DNA of 64,000 bases. Source: DATDIC01 sp963777625. Its GTDB lineage: Bacteria > Pseudomonadota > Alphaproteobacteria > Acetobacterales > Acetobacteraceae. The position numbers were made by a program, and so were the translations under genes. The notes under the pieces are model-generated. The model was given only the letters and a program-made list of their open reading frames with translations. It searched no databases and was not told the origin of the DNA. Below, piece by piece: positions 34,846 through 44,313 of this stretch. The stretch spans positions 248,001 through 312,000 of the forward strand of contig CAVZRO010000026.1 in the NCBI GenBank assembly GCA_963777625.1. Direction: 5' to 3'. Positions within the stretch are counted from its first letter, which is position 1. Each line of letters begins with the position of its first letter.

Positions 34846-36546
34846 TCAGCGTTGCGCCGGCGGGGACGCCAGGAGATCGCCAGTCGCCGGATCCAGATAG
34901 AGCGGCGGCGCGGTGCCGGCCGACGCGAAATGGAACATCGGCATGATCGACGCGGCCGTGGCATCGAAGGAGCCGTTGCCAAGCCGTTGCCCGTGCAACC
35001 AGTTATCCTCGATGAAACGCAGCACCGAAGCCTGCGAAATCTGGTCGTGGCTCACGAAATTCGTCCTCGCCCACGGAGAAACCACCAGGAACGGGATCCG
35101 TGTCCCCGGTCCGCAGCGGCCATTCACCGGCTTGCCGTCCACACCGGGCAACGCCGTGCCGCTACCGCACTTGCCCGCCCCGTCGAGCTGATCCGCCGCC
35201 GGGTCGAACGATGCGCTGGCGACTTTCGCGAACGCGTGATCATACCAGCCATCGGAATCGTCCCAGGTGATGATCACCGCGGTGTTCTTCCAGTCCGGCT
35301 GCTGCTGCAGGAAGTTGATCAGCGTCACCGTTCCGGTCTGCTCGTCCAGCGGGTCGGAATAGCCGGCGTGGCCGTCCTGATATGCGGGCAGCTTGATGTA
35401 GGAGACCGACGGGAAGTTGCCGGCTTTCACGGCATCGTAGAAATCCCGCAGATCGTACCCGTGATTGGCCGGATCGCGCGTCGTGCCATCGTGCTGGAAG
35501 CTGTAGCCGATCGCCATCACGGAGCTGGGACGTGCGTGTTTCGGGTTGGCGGTCGATTGGAAATACTGAAACCATGCGTGGTGAGGAATGTAGTCCACCA
35601 CGTCCGCGCCCACAATGGTTGAATGCGTGCTGCGCTTGCAACCGGTGGTGCCGTTCGCATTGGAGTTATCCAGATTGAACCCGCCCATGAACGAACCCCA
35701 GGTCAGGCCCGCGTCGTTGAGCAGGTCGCCGATGTTCCTGCCCGCCATCAGCACCTGGTCTTTCAGCGCGGAGCATGCGTCATAGGCCGGATCGACGTCG
35801 TTGATCATGGTAAAGCCGCCCTGCCCGTCACCGATATAGTATGAATAGGCAGCCTGCGTGAACGGCTTCTTGCTGGTCGCGACGATCTGCATCCCGTCGG
35901 TCTGGCCGGATATGACTTCGAGCATGCCGGGCGAGGACGGACCGTAGGTGTCGGTATAAGCGTTATCGCTCATCGCGAAATGCTGGGCGTACTGCCACAT
36001 CGCGGTGGCGGTGTTGCCGTCGAAATAGCCCATCACCTGGCCCTTGGTGCCGAATGCGCCGACCCCGCCGGGCGTGCCCTTGCCGGTATATTTCGGAAAC
36101 AGATCGGCCTTGCCACCGTTGTACGCCTGTTCCTCTGCGGTATACGCGTGGTTCTGGTCGGCAGTGTTGGCCTGCGTGCGGTCCAGCCGGAACGGCTCCG
36201 CCGCATCCTCGCCGTTCTCTTTGTTGGTGAAGTTAGCGTTGTTGGTCAGCAGATGCGCCGTAGCAAGGTTGTTCACGGTCGGCGTATCGCGTGCGGCGGT
36301 GAAGTTCGGCTCGCTGGGCGGATTGCTGGCCGCGGGGTAGGTGGCAAAGTAGTGGTCGAACGAAACGTTCTCGTTGAATAGGATAACAAGGTGCTTGATC
36401 GGCGTCGCGGTCGGTGCCCCATCCTGCGGGCCTGGATCGCCACTGGCCGGTGCCACCGCCGGCGCTGCGATAACGGGGCCACCGGTTGCCACCATGAAGG
36501 CCAACACGGCAGCGGCGCCGGACAGCAGGGATTTGCGGTATTTCAT
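34846..36546 (-). CDS. Secreted phosphoesterase (phospholipase C / acid phosphatase family), copy 1
   Basis: A 566-residue exported enzyme of the PF04185 phosphoesterase family. A signal peptide (SLLSGAAAVLAFMVATGGP) is followed by the metal site IKHLVILFNENVSFDHYFAT with Glu59-Asn60, then ITWDDSDGWYDHAF and GRCGPGTRIPFLVVSPWAR, and FVSHDQISQASVLRFIEDNW. It releases phosphate from phospholipids or phosphomonoesters outside the cytoplasm. A PHO-box-like repeat lies 60-75 bp upstream of the start. It is followed by the peroxidase gene; a tandem paralogue lies upstream at 36672-38380. Confidence 0.9.
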   Translation of the reverse strand: MKYRKSLLSGAAAVLAFMVATGGPVIAAPAVAPASGDPGPQDGAPTATPIKHLVILFNENVSFDHYFATYPAASNPPSEPNFTAARDTPTVNNLATAHLLTNNANFTNKENGEDAAEPFRLDRTQANTADQNHAYTAEEQAYNGGKADLFPKYTGKGTPGGVGAFGTKGQVMGYFDGNTATAMWQYAQHFAMSDNAYTDTYGPSSPGMLEVISGQTDGMQIVATSKKPFTQAAYSYYIGDGQGGFTMINDVDPAYDACSALKDQVLMAGRNIGDLLNDAGLTWGSFMGGFNLDNSNANGTTGCKRSTHSTIVGADVVDYIPHHAWFQYFQSTANPKHARPSSVMAIGYSFQHDGTTRDPANHGYDLRDFYDAVKAGNFPSVSYIKLPAYQDGHAGYSDPLDEQTGTVTLINFLQQQPDWKNTAVIITWDDSDGWYDHAFAKVASASFDPAADQLDGAGKCGSGTALPGVDGKPVNGRCGPGTRIPFLVVSPWARTNFVSHDQISQASVLRFIEDNWLHGQRLGNGSFDATAASIMPMFHFASAGTAPPLYLDPATGDLLASPPAQR

Positions 36547-36604
36547 GATCTTCCCGGTTTTGGTTGCGTTCCCCCCTCACCTATGACAACCGGAAGCGCC
36601 TGAG

Positions 36605-36622
36605 TGTGACTCATTTGTGACG
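36605..36622 (-). promoter_or_regulatory. PHO-box-like direct repeat
   Basis: On the minus strand two GTCA-containing repeats are spaced by 11 bp (gtcacaaatgagtcaca), the helical-turn spacing of PhoB boxes. It lies about 60-75 bp before ATG 36546. Control by phosphate starvation suits a secreted phosphatase, but the match to the consensus is partial. Confidence 0.4.
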
Positions 36623-36671
36623 CGCGCGCCGTTCGCCATGATCGCTGCATGCGCCGACGTGACGTGTCCGA

Positions 36672-38380
36672 TTACGGCGCAGCCGGCGGCGACAGCAACG
36701 GGCGTCCCGTCGCCGGATCCAAAAACAGCGGCGCCGTACGGCCGCCAGACGCGAAATCGAACATCGGCATGATGGACCCGGCATCGGCATCGAACGAGCC
36801 GCCGCCCAGCCGCCGCCCCTGCAACCAGTTATCCTCGATGAAACGCACTACGGACGCCTGCGTCGTTGGCTCATGGCTGACGAAATTGGCCCGCGCCCAA
36901 GGCGAGATCACCAGGAACGGCAGCCGCGTGCCCGGGCCGCAGCGTCCGTTGACGGGTTTGCCTTCCACGCCCGGAAGCGGCGTGCCGCTGCCGCATTTGC
37001 CCGGCCCGTCGAGCTGATCCGCGGCGGCGTCGAACGATGGGTTGGTGACCTTCGTGAAGGCGTGATCATACCAGCCGTCCGAATCATCCCAGGCGATGAT
37101 GATCGCGGTATCCTTCCACTCCGGCTGCTGCTCGATGAAGTTGATCACCGACACGGTGCCGGTCTGCTCATCCAGCGGGTTGGAGTAACCGGCGTGCCCA
37201 TCCTGATAGCCAGTCATCTTGATGTAGGAGACCGACGGGAAATTGCCCGCCTTCACCGCATCGTAGAAGTCGTGCAGGGCGTATTCATGGTTCGCCGGCT
37301 CCGGTGTGGAACCGTCATGCTCATAGCTGTAGCCGATCGCCGCCAGGGAACTGGGCCGGAGATGCTTCGGGTTGGCGGTCGATGGATGGTACCTGAAACC
37401 AGTTGTGATGCGGCAGATAGTCCAGAATATTGGCCCTGACCACGTCCGAGTACGTGGTGCGGGAGCAATTGCTGGTACCGTTCGGGTTGGTCCGGCTCAG
37501 GTCGAAGCCGCCCATGAAGCCGCCCCAGGTGATGCCGCCATCATTCAGCAGGTCGCCGATGTTTTTCCCGGTCATCGATCCCTGATCCTTGGGGACCGAA
37601 CACACATCATCGGCGGGATCCACGTCGCTGATCATGGTGAACCCGCCCTGCCCGTCTTTCAAATAGTACCAGTTGTTGTCCGACGCGAACGGCTCCTTGG
37701 TGGTGACCACGACGCGCAATCCGTTGGTCTGGCCGGACACGACTTCCAGTGCGCCGGGAGTCGAAGGTCCTGTACGTGTCGGTATAGGTGTTGTCGCTCA
37801 GCGTGAAATGCTGGGCGTAGTTCCACAGCGCGGTAACGGTGTTGCCGTCGAAATATCCCATCACCTGTCCGCGCGTGCCGAACGCGCCGACCCCGCCCGG
37901 CGTGGCGCGTCCGGTGTATTTCGGAAACAGATCCGCGCGGCCGCCATCGTACGCCTGCTGTTCCGCTGTGTAGTTATGGTTCTGATCGGCGGTGGCGGCC
38001 TGCGTGCGGTCGAGCCGGAACGGCTCCGCCGCGTCGTCGCCATTCTCCTTGTTGGTGAAATTGGGATTGTTGGTCAGCAGGTGCGCGCTCACCAGATTAT
38101 TGACGCTCGGCGTATCGGGCGCGGCGGTGAAGGGCGGCTCCCCCGGCAGGTTGGCGGCATCGGGATAGGTGGCAAAATAGTGATCGAACGAGACGTTTTC
38201 GTTGTATATGACAACAAGATGCTTGATCGGCGTGGCGGTCGGAACCGAGTCCTGCGAGCTCGCGCCGCCAAGCCCCGCGGGCGCCACCGCGCCGCCAGGT
38301 GCGGCAACGGCAGCCCCATTCGCCGCCAACAGACACGCCAGCAGCAGCCCGGCAGCGCCGAACGGCAGAAAGTCACGCAT
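36672..38380 (-). pseudogene. Secreted phosphoesterase, copy 2, two frameshifts
   Basis: This copy is highly similar to 34846-36546 over its length. ATG 38380 (GGGAGG 9 nt upstream) opens a signal peptide; IKHLVVIYNENVSFDHYFAT follows, up to DNTYTDTY. The frame then shifts at about 37766-37776 (an extra A) and again at about 37388-37394 (an extra G), and continues to the end AGNFPSVSYIKMTGYQDGHA ... stop 36672. Repaired length would be about 565 residues. Both breaks are single-base insertions between intact stretches, so a sequencing error is possible. Confidence 0.85.
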
Positions 38381-38474
38381 GCTCATCATCCTCCCGCGCG
38401 GGGGCTACGCCGCCCCGTCACCCATGGCAATCACCCGCTTTACAGCCGCGCGCCCGATTCGCCATGATCCCCCA

Positions 38475-39716
38475 ATGCGCCTGAACGACGAAGAACGCGC
38501 CTGGCTTGCCGGCGAGGCCGGTCCGGCGCGGCAATGGGCAATCGAGCACCAGATGCGCGTCGGCCGCTATCTCGGCGCGGCCGACCTGGTCCCCGTATCT
38601 CAGGCGCACATCATGGCCGATACCGAATCCCTCGGCCCCGCCGGCGTGGGGTGGCTCGAACGCCTCGCCGCCCTGCCGGACGCGCAGCGTCGCGTTCGCG
38701 TCCCCACCATCACCGACCCGCGCGGCACCGACTTCACCGCCGCCTCACGGCTGAAGCACCAGGACTGGATGCTCGCGCTGGAACGCCGCACCATTGCTGC
38801 GTTCCAGGCGCTCGGCGTGCTGATGACTGACACCTGCATCAACTACCAGACCATCATGCCCGCGGTCCGGGGCGAGCACATGGCGTACGGCGACACCGGC
38901 GTGGTGATCTATTCCAATAGCGTGCTCGGCGCGCGCTCCAACTTCGAGGGTGGCCCCTCCGCGCTCGCCGCCGGCCTCACCGGGCGCACGCCGCGCTATG
39001 GCTACCATTTGGACCAGCACCGCCGCGCCACGCTGCTGGTCCGCGTCACGCAAACGCCGCGCGCGCTGCACGATTGGGGCGCATTGGGCGCCCTCGTCGG
39101 CCAACTCGCCGGCGATTACTGGGAAGTGCCGGCGCTGACCGGCATCGACCGCGTGCCCACCTCCGACGAGCTCAAGCATTTCGGCGCCGCGCTGGCCAGC
39201 TACGGCTCCGTCGCATTGTTTCATTTGGTCGCCATCACCCCCGAAGCCCCACGCCTGCAAGACATCGCGGATCCGGCGATGCCGCAGCGCGCGACCATCG
39301 GCGCGGCCGACCTCCACGCCTTCCAGACGCGCTACAGCGGCAAGGTCGATAGTGTCGACGTGGTGGTGTTCTCCGCGCCCCAGCTCAGCCTGATCGAGAT
39401 GCAGCAGGTGGCGGCCCTGCTCGACGGCCGCCGCGCCGTCGTGCCCCTCCTGGTGGCCACCAGCCCGCAGGTGAAGCCGGACGCCGACCGGATGGGCCTC
39501 ACCGCCCGCATCGAGGCCGCCGGCGGCCTCGTATTGTCGGGCATGTGCTTCTACCAGAGCTACGCGCGCGAAATGGCCGAGGCCAACAACTGGCACACAT
39601 TGGCCACCAATTCCGCCAAGCTGACCAACATCCTCGGCGGCTACGGCTACCGCCCGGCGCTGCTCTCCATGCAGGCCTGCGTGGACGCGGCCTGCACCGG
39701 CCGGATCACGCCATGA
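38475..39716 (+). CDS. Aconitase X large (catalytic) subunit
   Basis: A 413-residue AcnX catalytic subunit, a 3Fe-4S dehydratase family whose known members dehydrate cis-3-hydroxy-L-proline or phosphomevalonate. It opens MRLNDEERAWLAGEAGPARQ; cluster cysteines are likely Cys121 (MTDTCINYQ), one in LSGMCFYQSY and one in MQACVDAACTGRI; GEHMAYGDTGVVIYSNSVLG is the conserved substrate loop. The small subunit follows with an ATGA overlap. No weighty ribosome-binding site precedes ATG 38475. In a bacterium hydroxyproline catabolism is the likelier role. Confidence 0.9.
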   Translation: MRLNDEERAWLAGEAGPARQWAIEHQMRVGRYLGAADLVPVSQAHIMADTESLGPAGVGWLERLAALPDAQRRVRVPTITDPRGTDFTAASRLKHQDWMLALERRTIAAFQALGVLMTDTCINYQTIMPAVRGEHMAYGDTGVVIYSNSVLGARSNFEGGPSALAAGLTGRTPRYGYHLDQHRRATLLVRVTQTPRALHDWGALGALVGQLAGDYWEVPALTGIDRVPTSDELKHFGAALASYGSVALFHLVAITPEAPRLQDIADPAMPQRATIGAADLHAFQTRYSGKVDSVDVVVFSAPQLSLIEMQQVAALLDGRRAVVPLLVATSPQVKPDADRMGLTARIEAAGGLVLSGMCFYQSYAREMAEANNWHTLATNSAKLTNILGGYGYRPALLSMQACVDAACTGRITP

Positions 39717-40138
39717 TCGTGTTCCAAGCCCAGGCCGGCATGGGCAAGCGCGTTCGCGGCCATGCGCTGGTGGCGAAGGACGGGTTTTCGGCCCGCTACG
39801 ACCTGGACCGCATCAAGGGTGTGTTCTCCCGCCCGGAGCACAAGCTGGCCGGCCGCAGTTACGTGGGCTGCGTGCTGGTGCTGGACGCCGCGAAAGGCGG
39901 CGTCGCCACCGCCTGGATGCTGCACGAGATGGCCGCGCGCGGCGTGATGCCGGTGGCGCTGGTATTGAACCGGGTCAACCCGATCATGGTGCAGGGGGCG
40001 GCGCTGGCCGACTTCACCATGATCTCCGGCTTCGCGCAGGACATCACCGCTGCCGTGCCGGACGGGGCCCTGGTGGAGGTGGACCCCGAGAGCGATCCAC
40101 CCGTGCTGCGGGTGTTTGCAGACGAAACCGGCGGCTGA
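39713..40138 (+). CDS. Aconitase X small subunit (DUF126, swivelling domain)
   Basis: A 141-residue DUF126 protein: GMGKRVRGHALVAKDGFSAR, the conserved RSYVGCVLVLDAAKGGVATA, and VALVLNRVNPIMVQGAALAD. It forms the swivelling lid that closes the active site of the large subunit. ATG 39713 overlaps the stop of the large-subunit gene, so the two are made in equal amounts. A dispersed 95-bp repeat begins 14 bp after its stop. Confidence 0.92.
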   Translation: MIVFQAQAGMGKRVRGHALVAKDGFSARYDLDRIKGVFSRPEHKLAGRSYVGCVLVLDAAKGGVATAWMLHEMAARGVMPVALVLNRVNPIMVQGAALADFTMISGFAQDITAAVPDGALVEVDPESDPPVLRVFADETGG

Positions 40139-40151
40139 CGCAGGCTGGACC

Positions 40152-40247
40152 AGTTTCACCCAGAGTGAACCCGCTCCAGCTCATATTTCGCGAGCAATTT
40201 CATCAGCCTAAGAGCGCTCCCGCGATTCCAGTCAGGCTGATATTGCT
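40152..40247 (-). repeat. Dispersed 95-bp intergenic repeat, copy 2
   Basis: This is the reverse-complement copy of 24527-24621, with roughly 85% identity. It fills the gap between the convergent AcnX and sugar-permease genes. The outer part contains the imperfect hairpin gtttcacccagagtgaac. No coding potential is evident. Confidence 0.75.
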
Positions 40248-41117
40248 CTACCCCTTCACCCCGCCCATGGTCAGGCCGGTGCTCATATACCGGCGGAACG
40301 CGTAATAGATCACGATCGGCGGCAGCGCGTAGATCACCGCGGTGGCCATCATCAGGTTCCACGGCGCCTCGTCACTGTTCAGGAACTGGCCCAGTGCCAC
40401 CGGCACCGTCATGTTGCCCGGGCTGGACAGCAGCAGGTACAAATACAGATATTCGTTCCACGCCAACAGCAGCGCATATGTTCCAACCGCAACCATCGCC
40501 GGAGCCATCAGGGGCAGATAGATGCGCCAGTAGATTCGCGCCGGCCCGGCGCCATCGATCCGCGCCGCCTCATCCAGCGCCACCGGGATGCTGGCGCTGT
40601 ATTCGGTGAAGATGAAGATCGCATAGGGTGTCGCGAACGTGACCTCGACCAGGATCACCGCCCACAGATTGTCGCCCAGGCCGTAATTCTGCATCACCCG
40701 ATAGAACGGGATCGCCAGGAACGACATCGGGATCACATAGGTCAGCAGTGCCGCGTTGCTGACCATCCACGCCCCGCGGATGCGCAACCGCGCGATCACG
40801 AAACTGGTCATCGTTCCGATCGCCAGAGTCAGGAGCGCGGTCGCCGCCCCCAGATAGAGGCTGTTCCCCATCTCGTGCCAGAACGTCTTCAGATACCAGT
40901 AGTTCTGGGTCAGCACGTCCCAGAACCCCATCAACGTGGGATTGGCCGGGAACAGATCGCCGCTGAACACCGCATCTTTCGGCCGCAGCGCGACCTCGAC
41001 CATGTTGTACAGCGGCAGCACCGTCCACACCAGGATCAGCAGCCCGATCAGCACCTGCCCGGCCGCGTGCAGCCGTCGCCGCCCGGGTCCGGGCCTCCGT
41101 CCCGCCCCGCCGCTCAT
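40248..41117 (-). CDS. Sugar ABC permease, MalG/UgpE type
   Basis: A 289-residue permease with six hydrophobic segments. The cytoplasmic EAA coupling loop reads LDEAARIDGAGPARIYWRIY. The family of two-gene carbohydrate importers (CUT1) pairs it with a MalF-type partner encoded just upstream; its ATG overlaps that gene's stop. The importer would move an oligosaccharide or glycerol-type sugar. No ATPase gene is in the operon. Confidence 0.9.
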   Translation of the reverse strand: MSGGAGRRPGPGRRRLHAAGQVLIGLLILVWTVLPLYNMVEVALRPKDAVFSGDLFPANPTLMGFWDVLTQNYWYLKTFWHEMGNSLYLGAATALLTLAIGTMTSFVIARLRIRGAWMVSNAALLTYVIPMSFLAIPFYRVMQNYGLGDNLWAVILVEVTFATPYAIFIFTEYSASIPVALDEAARIDGAGPARIYWRIYLPLMAPAMVAVGTYALLLAWNEYLYLYLLLSSPGNMTVPVALGQFLNSDEAPWNLMMATAVIYALPPIVIYYAFRRYMSTGLTMGGVKG

Positions 41118-42025
41118 AGCTGCACCTGAGAGCGCGCGAGCTTACGCATCAGCACGACCACCAGCGGGATCAGCAGCGGCAGCGCCGACATCACCGTGGC
41201 CATGCCGAGCTGCGGATTGCCGACCTGGAACGCGTTGCGGATGCCGAGCGTCGCCAGCACATTGGTCGACAGCGCCGGGCCGCCGCCGCTGATGAAATAG
41301 ACGGTGTTGAAATCACCCAGCGTCCAGATTGTGGAAAGCAGGGTGCACACCAGATACAGATTCGCGAGCAGCGGGAACGTCACGTGCACGAACCGCTTGA
41401 TGCCGATGGCGCCGTCCACCTCCGCCGCCTCGTACACGTCCTGCGGGATGGCCGTGCGCCCCGCCATCAGGATCACCGTCCAGAACGGCGTCCATTTCCA
41501 TACATAGGCGACGATCACCGTCGCGAAGGTCAGCCACCGCTGCGTCAGCCAGGACGGACCATCCAGGCCGAACAGGAAATACAGCAGGTTGTTCAGCAAT
41601 CCCCACTGCCCGTCCAGCATCCAGTGGACGGAAATGAAGGTCGGTATTGCCGGCGCCGCCCATGGCATGATGAAGACCAGCAGAAGCGCCTTCACCCAGC
41701 GGCTTTTCTGCATGAAATAGCCGGACAGCAGCAGCGCCAGGAACAAGTGCAGGTTCACCCCGATGCCCAGGAACAGCACCGTGTTGACCAGCGTACGCAG
41801 ATAGATCGGGTCGGCGAACAGATCAGCGTACAAGGACGGCCGGTGCCCGAGCCACAGCCCGTACCCCACCGGATAGACCACGAACAGCAGGAACACCGCG
41901 GCATAAGGAACCAGGAACGCGAGCGCCCACGCCGTGTCTGATCCCTGCAGTGCGCGCCGCCGGAACCACGCGCGAGCAGGCCGCGCCGCTACCGCCTGCT
42001 CCCCGGCGAGCGAAGGACCCGCCAT
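41114..42025 (-). CDS. Sugar ABC permease, MalF/UgpA type
   Basis: A 303-residue CUT1 permease with six hydrophobic segments (first: WALAFLVPYAAVFLLFVVYP) and the EAA loop YEAAEVDGAIGIKRFVHVTF. It sits 12 bp downstream of the binding-protein gene and overlaps the MalG-type gene by ATGA. It forms half of the channel. Confidence 0.9.
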   Translation of the reverse strand: MAGPSLAGEQAVAARPARAWFRRRALQGSDTAWALAFLVPYAAVFLLFVVYPVGYGLWLGHRPSLYADLFADPIYLRTLVNTVLFLGIGVNLHLFLALLLSGYFMQKSRWVKALLLVFIMPWAAPAIPTFISVHWMLDGQWGLLNNLLYFLFGLDGPSWLTQRWLTFATVIVAYVWKWTPFWTVILMAGRTAIPQDVYEAAEVDGAIGIKRFVHVTFPLLANLYLVCTLLSTIWTLGDFNTVYFISGGGPALSTNVLATLGIRNAFQVGNPQLGMATVMSALPLLIPLVVVLMRKLARSQVQL

Positions 42026-42037
42026 CTCCGCTCCCCG

Positions 42038-43417
42038 TCAGGAAATCGGATATTTGGCGAAGATCGCCTGCACGCGCTTCAGCCCCTTCGCCACCGCATC
42101 CTCCGGCTTCATGCCGTTGATCACGTCCGATTCCGCCACGCCCCACAGATGCTCGGCGTCCACTTGCGCAAAACCGGGGTTGTACACCGACGGCCATACC
42201 GCCGTTGGGCCCAGCACGCCCTGAGTGATCGCCGCCACGCGGGTCGGGTCGCTCGGGTCCAGCCAGTAGGAATCGGACTTCACGATGGATGGCATCACCG
42301 GCAGCCAGCGCGCCTTCGCCTGCTTCAGGTAGTTGTCCAGGTTGGCCGGCTCGATCAGGTATTTCAGGAAGCTCTTGGCGCCATCGATATTACCGGCGCC
42401 CTTCAGAACGAAGGCCTGCGGCACGCTGAGCAGCACCGAGACCTTGTTGCCATCATTGTCCAGCGGCATCGGTTGCGTGACGATGTCGTGGTAGTACCAC
42501 TGCTTGTTGTCGATCACCGCCGAGGAGATGGAGATCGTATCATTCGGCGTCATCACGACTTCCTTCGCGTGGAAGGCGTTGTTGTTGTCCGGATCGCCCC
42601 AGTTGATGGCACTCGGCGGCACGTATCCCTTCTTGTACGGCGTGGTCAGCATCACCAACGAATTGGCCAGCGCCTTCTGCACCTTGGCGTCGTCCGCGTG
42701 CAGCTTGCCGTCCGGCGTCACGATGCCGGCGCCGCCGAAGGCAACCAGCGTCTGATTGAACAGGTTGTACGGATCGGCCCCGGTGGTGGAGAGGGTCAGC
42801 CCGAGCCCATAGACGTGCCGCATGCCCTTCTTGCGCAGCTTGTCCTGCACCGGCTCGAAGAACTCGAAGAACTTGTCCCAGGTCTTGGGAATGTCCGACA
42901 TCTGGTAGCCGGCTTCTTCCACCAACGTGCGCCAGATCGGCATGTTCAGCGCCTGCGCCTTCAGCGGCACGCCGAAATAGGACCGCTTCTTGATGGTGTT
43001 GTCGTAATATTCCGCCGATTTCAGCGCGGTGTCGCTGAACTGGTCCTTCTGCGTTTCCACCACGTCCGAAAGGTCGATCAACCTCCCGTCCCAGGCCGCT
43101 TGCGGCATGGTCTGGGCCGAGCCGTGATCGGAATAGATAAGGTCCGGCACCTGCCCCGTGGTCGTCGCGGAGATCACCTTCTGGTCGAGCGCGTTGCCCT
43201 CGATCATCGACAGATTCATCGTGATGCCGGTCTGCTTCTCCCAGACGGCCACCATATCGCGAAACGCCTGGTCCTCGGCGGGATAGAAGCCCTGGTTCCA
43301 CCACACGGTCAGCGTCTTGCTGTCGGCCGCGCGCGCGATGTTCGGTCGCGCCAGCAGCGTGGAGGCTGCCAGCCCCGCCGTCCCGCCAAGCAGGCTCCGC
43401 CGTCCGAACTCGGTCAT
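42038..43417 (-). CDS. Extracellular sugar-binding protein (family 1)
   Basis: A 459-residue binding protein with a twin-arginine-like signal (EFGRRSLLGGTAGLAASTLL) and the family 1 fold: LTVWWNQGFYPAEDQAFRDM, VPDLIYSDHGSAQTMPQAAW and later SVPQAFVLKGAGNIDGAKSF. It delivers a carbohydrate to the two permeases downstream. ATG 43417 is preferred to GTG 43432 because GAGGAG ends 6 nt before it. A shared or distant MalK-type ATPase would be needed; none lies here. Confidence 0.92.
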   Translation of the reverse strand: MTEFGRRSLLGGTAGLAASTLLARPNIARAADSKTLTVWWNQGFYPAEDQAFRDMVAVWEKQTGITMNLSMIEGNALDQKVISATTTGQVPDLIYSDHGSAQTMPQAAWDGRLIDLSDVVETQKDQFSDTALKSAEYYDNTIKKRSYFGVPLKAQALNMPIWRTLVEEAGYQMSDIPKTWDKFFEFFEPVQDKLRKKGMRHVYGLGLTLSTTGADPYNLFNQTLVAFGGAGIVTPDGKLHADDAKVQKALANSLVMLTTPYKKGYVPPSAINWGDPDNNNAFHAKEVVMTPNDTISISSAVIDNKQWYYHDIVTQPMPLDNDGNKVSVLLSVPQAFVLKGAGNIDGAKSFLKYLIEPANLDNYLKQAKARWLPVMPSIVKSDSYWLDPSDPTRVAAITQGVLGPTAVWPSVYNPGFAQVDAEHLWGVAESDVINGMKPEDAVAKGLKRVQAIFAKYPIS

Positions 43418-43625
43418 TGGTCGTCTCCTCACTTATGCCTTGAACCCGGTCGTCCGGCCGCGTCATGCCAGACTTCGTCCGCCCCGCTTTGCCACGCCTG
43501 CGGCTGCGTGCCTACCCTCGCCGGCGATTGACCGCCGCAGTATCACCGGTCTGTGACGAAATGTGCCAGTACCTCGTGACAGTGGTTTGACGGGTTGAGC
43601 GTCCCTCGGACTTATACCAGCCATC

Positions 43626-44020
43626 TTAAGGATTGACCCATGCCCAGGATCGACGGGCAATAGAAGTGATGCGCTCTGGGTCTCCGATGAGGAAGTGCCA
43701 AGCTTCCTTGCAGGCGGCGACGATGGCCTGGTAGCTGTCCCAGACACGCCGGCTGAGCTTGTTGCCACGCAGGTAGCAGACCGCGCCGAACAGGTAGGCC
43801 GAGTCATGGCGGTTGTCGCGCACCATCGATGGACGCGAGCCGACCGGCGCCCAGATATACTCCGAGGATCCCTTCTGCCCGACGCGGTTGATCGCCTTCG
43901 GCGCTCAACCGTCTTGGAACCAGATCTCGACCGGCTTGCCTGCGGCCGAGGCAGGCAGCGCCTCGCTCACCAGGCCGGGGCAGTTTTTTAAAAGTCTCCT
44001 GGGCAGCGGCGTCTTTCTTC
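43626..44020 (-). mobile_element. IS630-family transposase remnant
   Basis: Read leftward, the fragments KKDAAAQETFKK, NCPGLVSEALPASAAGKPVE, IWFQDG, RVGQKGSSEYIWAPVGSRPS, HDSAYLFGAVC and YLRGNKLSRRVWDSYQAIVA, then ERITSIARRSWAWVNP, form an IS630 transposase of a different subgroup from that at 11893. It lacks the N-terminal helix-turn-helix and the segment between AVC and YLRGNK (the second catalytic Asp and the Glu), has an in-frame stop after WFQDG, and shifts frame at the T-run 43984-43989. The outer end is near 43612. The other end abuts the truncated ATPase. Confidence 0.8.
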
Positions 44021-44313
44021 GGGAGGTGCTGCTTGGCCGCTGGCTGCTGCCCGACCCGCGCGTGCTGCTGCTGTACGACGTGACGCGCGGCGTGGATGTC
44101 GCCACCAAGCACGAGATCTACCAGCTCATGATCCGCCTGGCCGGGGAGGGCAGGGGAATCCTGTTCTATTCCAGCGACGCGCAGGAGCTGGCCGAGCTGT
44201 GTCACCGCGTGCTGGTGATGCGCGAAGGCCGCATCGCCGCCGAGCTGGTTGCGCCGGATATCACCGCCGAGCAGATCGTCGCCGCAGCGATCCATGAGCG
44301 CATCGCTGCCTGA
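44021..44313 (+). pseudogene. C-terminal stump of a ribose-type ABC ATPase
   Basis: The stump starts at about EVLLGRWLLPDPRVLLLYDV (Walker B with Tyr in place of the usual Asp-Glu, as in the second domain of RbsA/MglA ATPases), then TRGVDVATKHEIYQLMIRLA and AELCHRVLVMREGRIAAELV. The first nucleotide-binding domain, the second Walker A and the signature are missing, lost at the IS630 remnant boundary. It overlaps the following permease start by 20 bp, so the original operon order is preserved. It cannot power transport as it stands. Confidence 0.85.

Noticed and set aside
42149..43531. A 460-codon plus-strand open frame over the sugar-binding protein gene
   Set aside because: It is the complement of a clear family 1 binding protein; no domain is recognisable.
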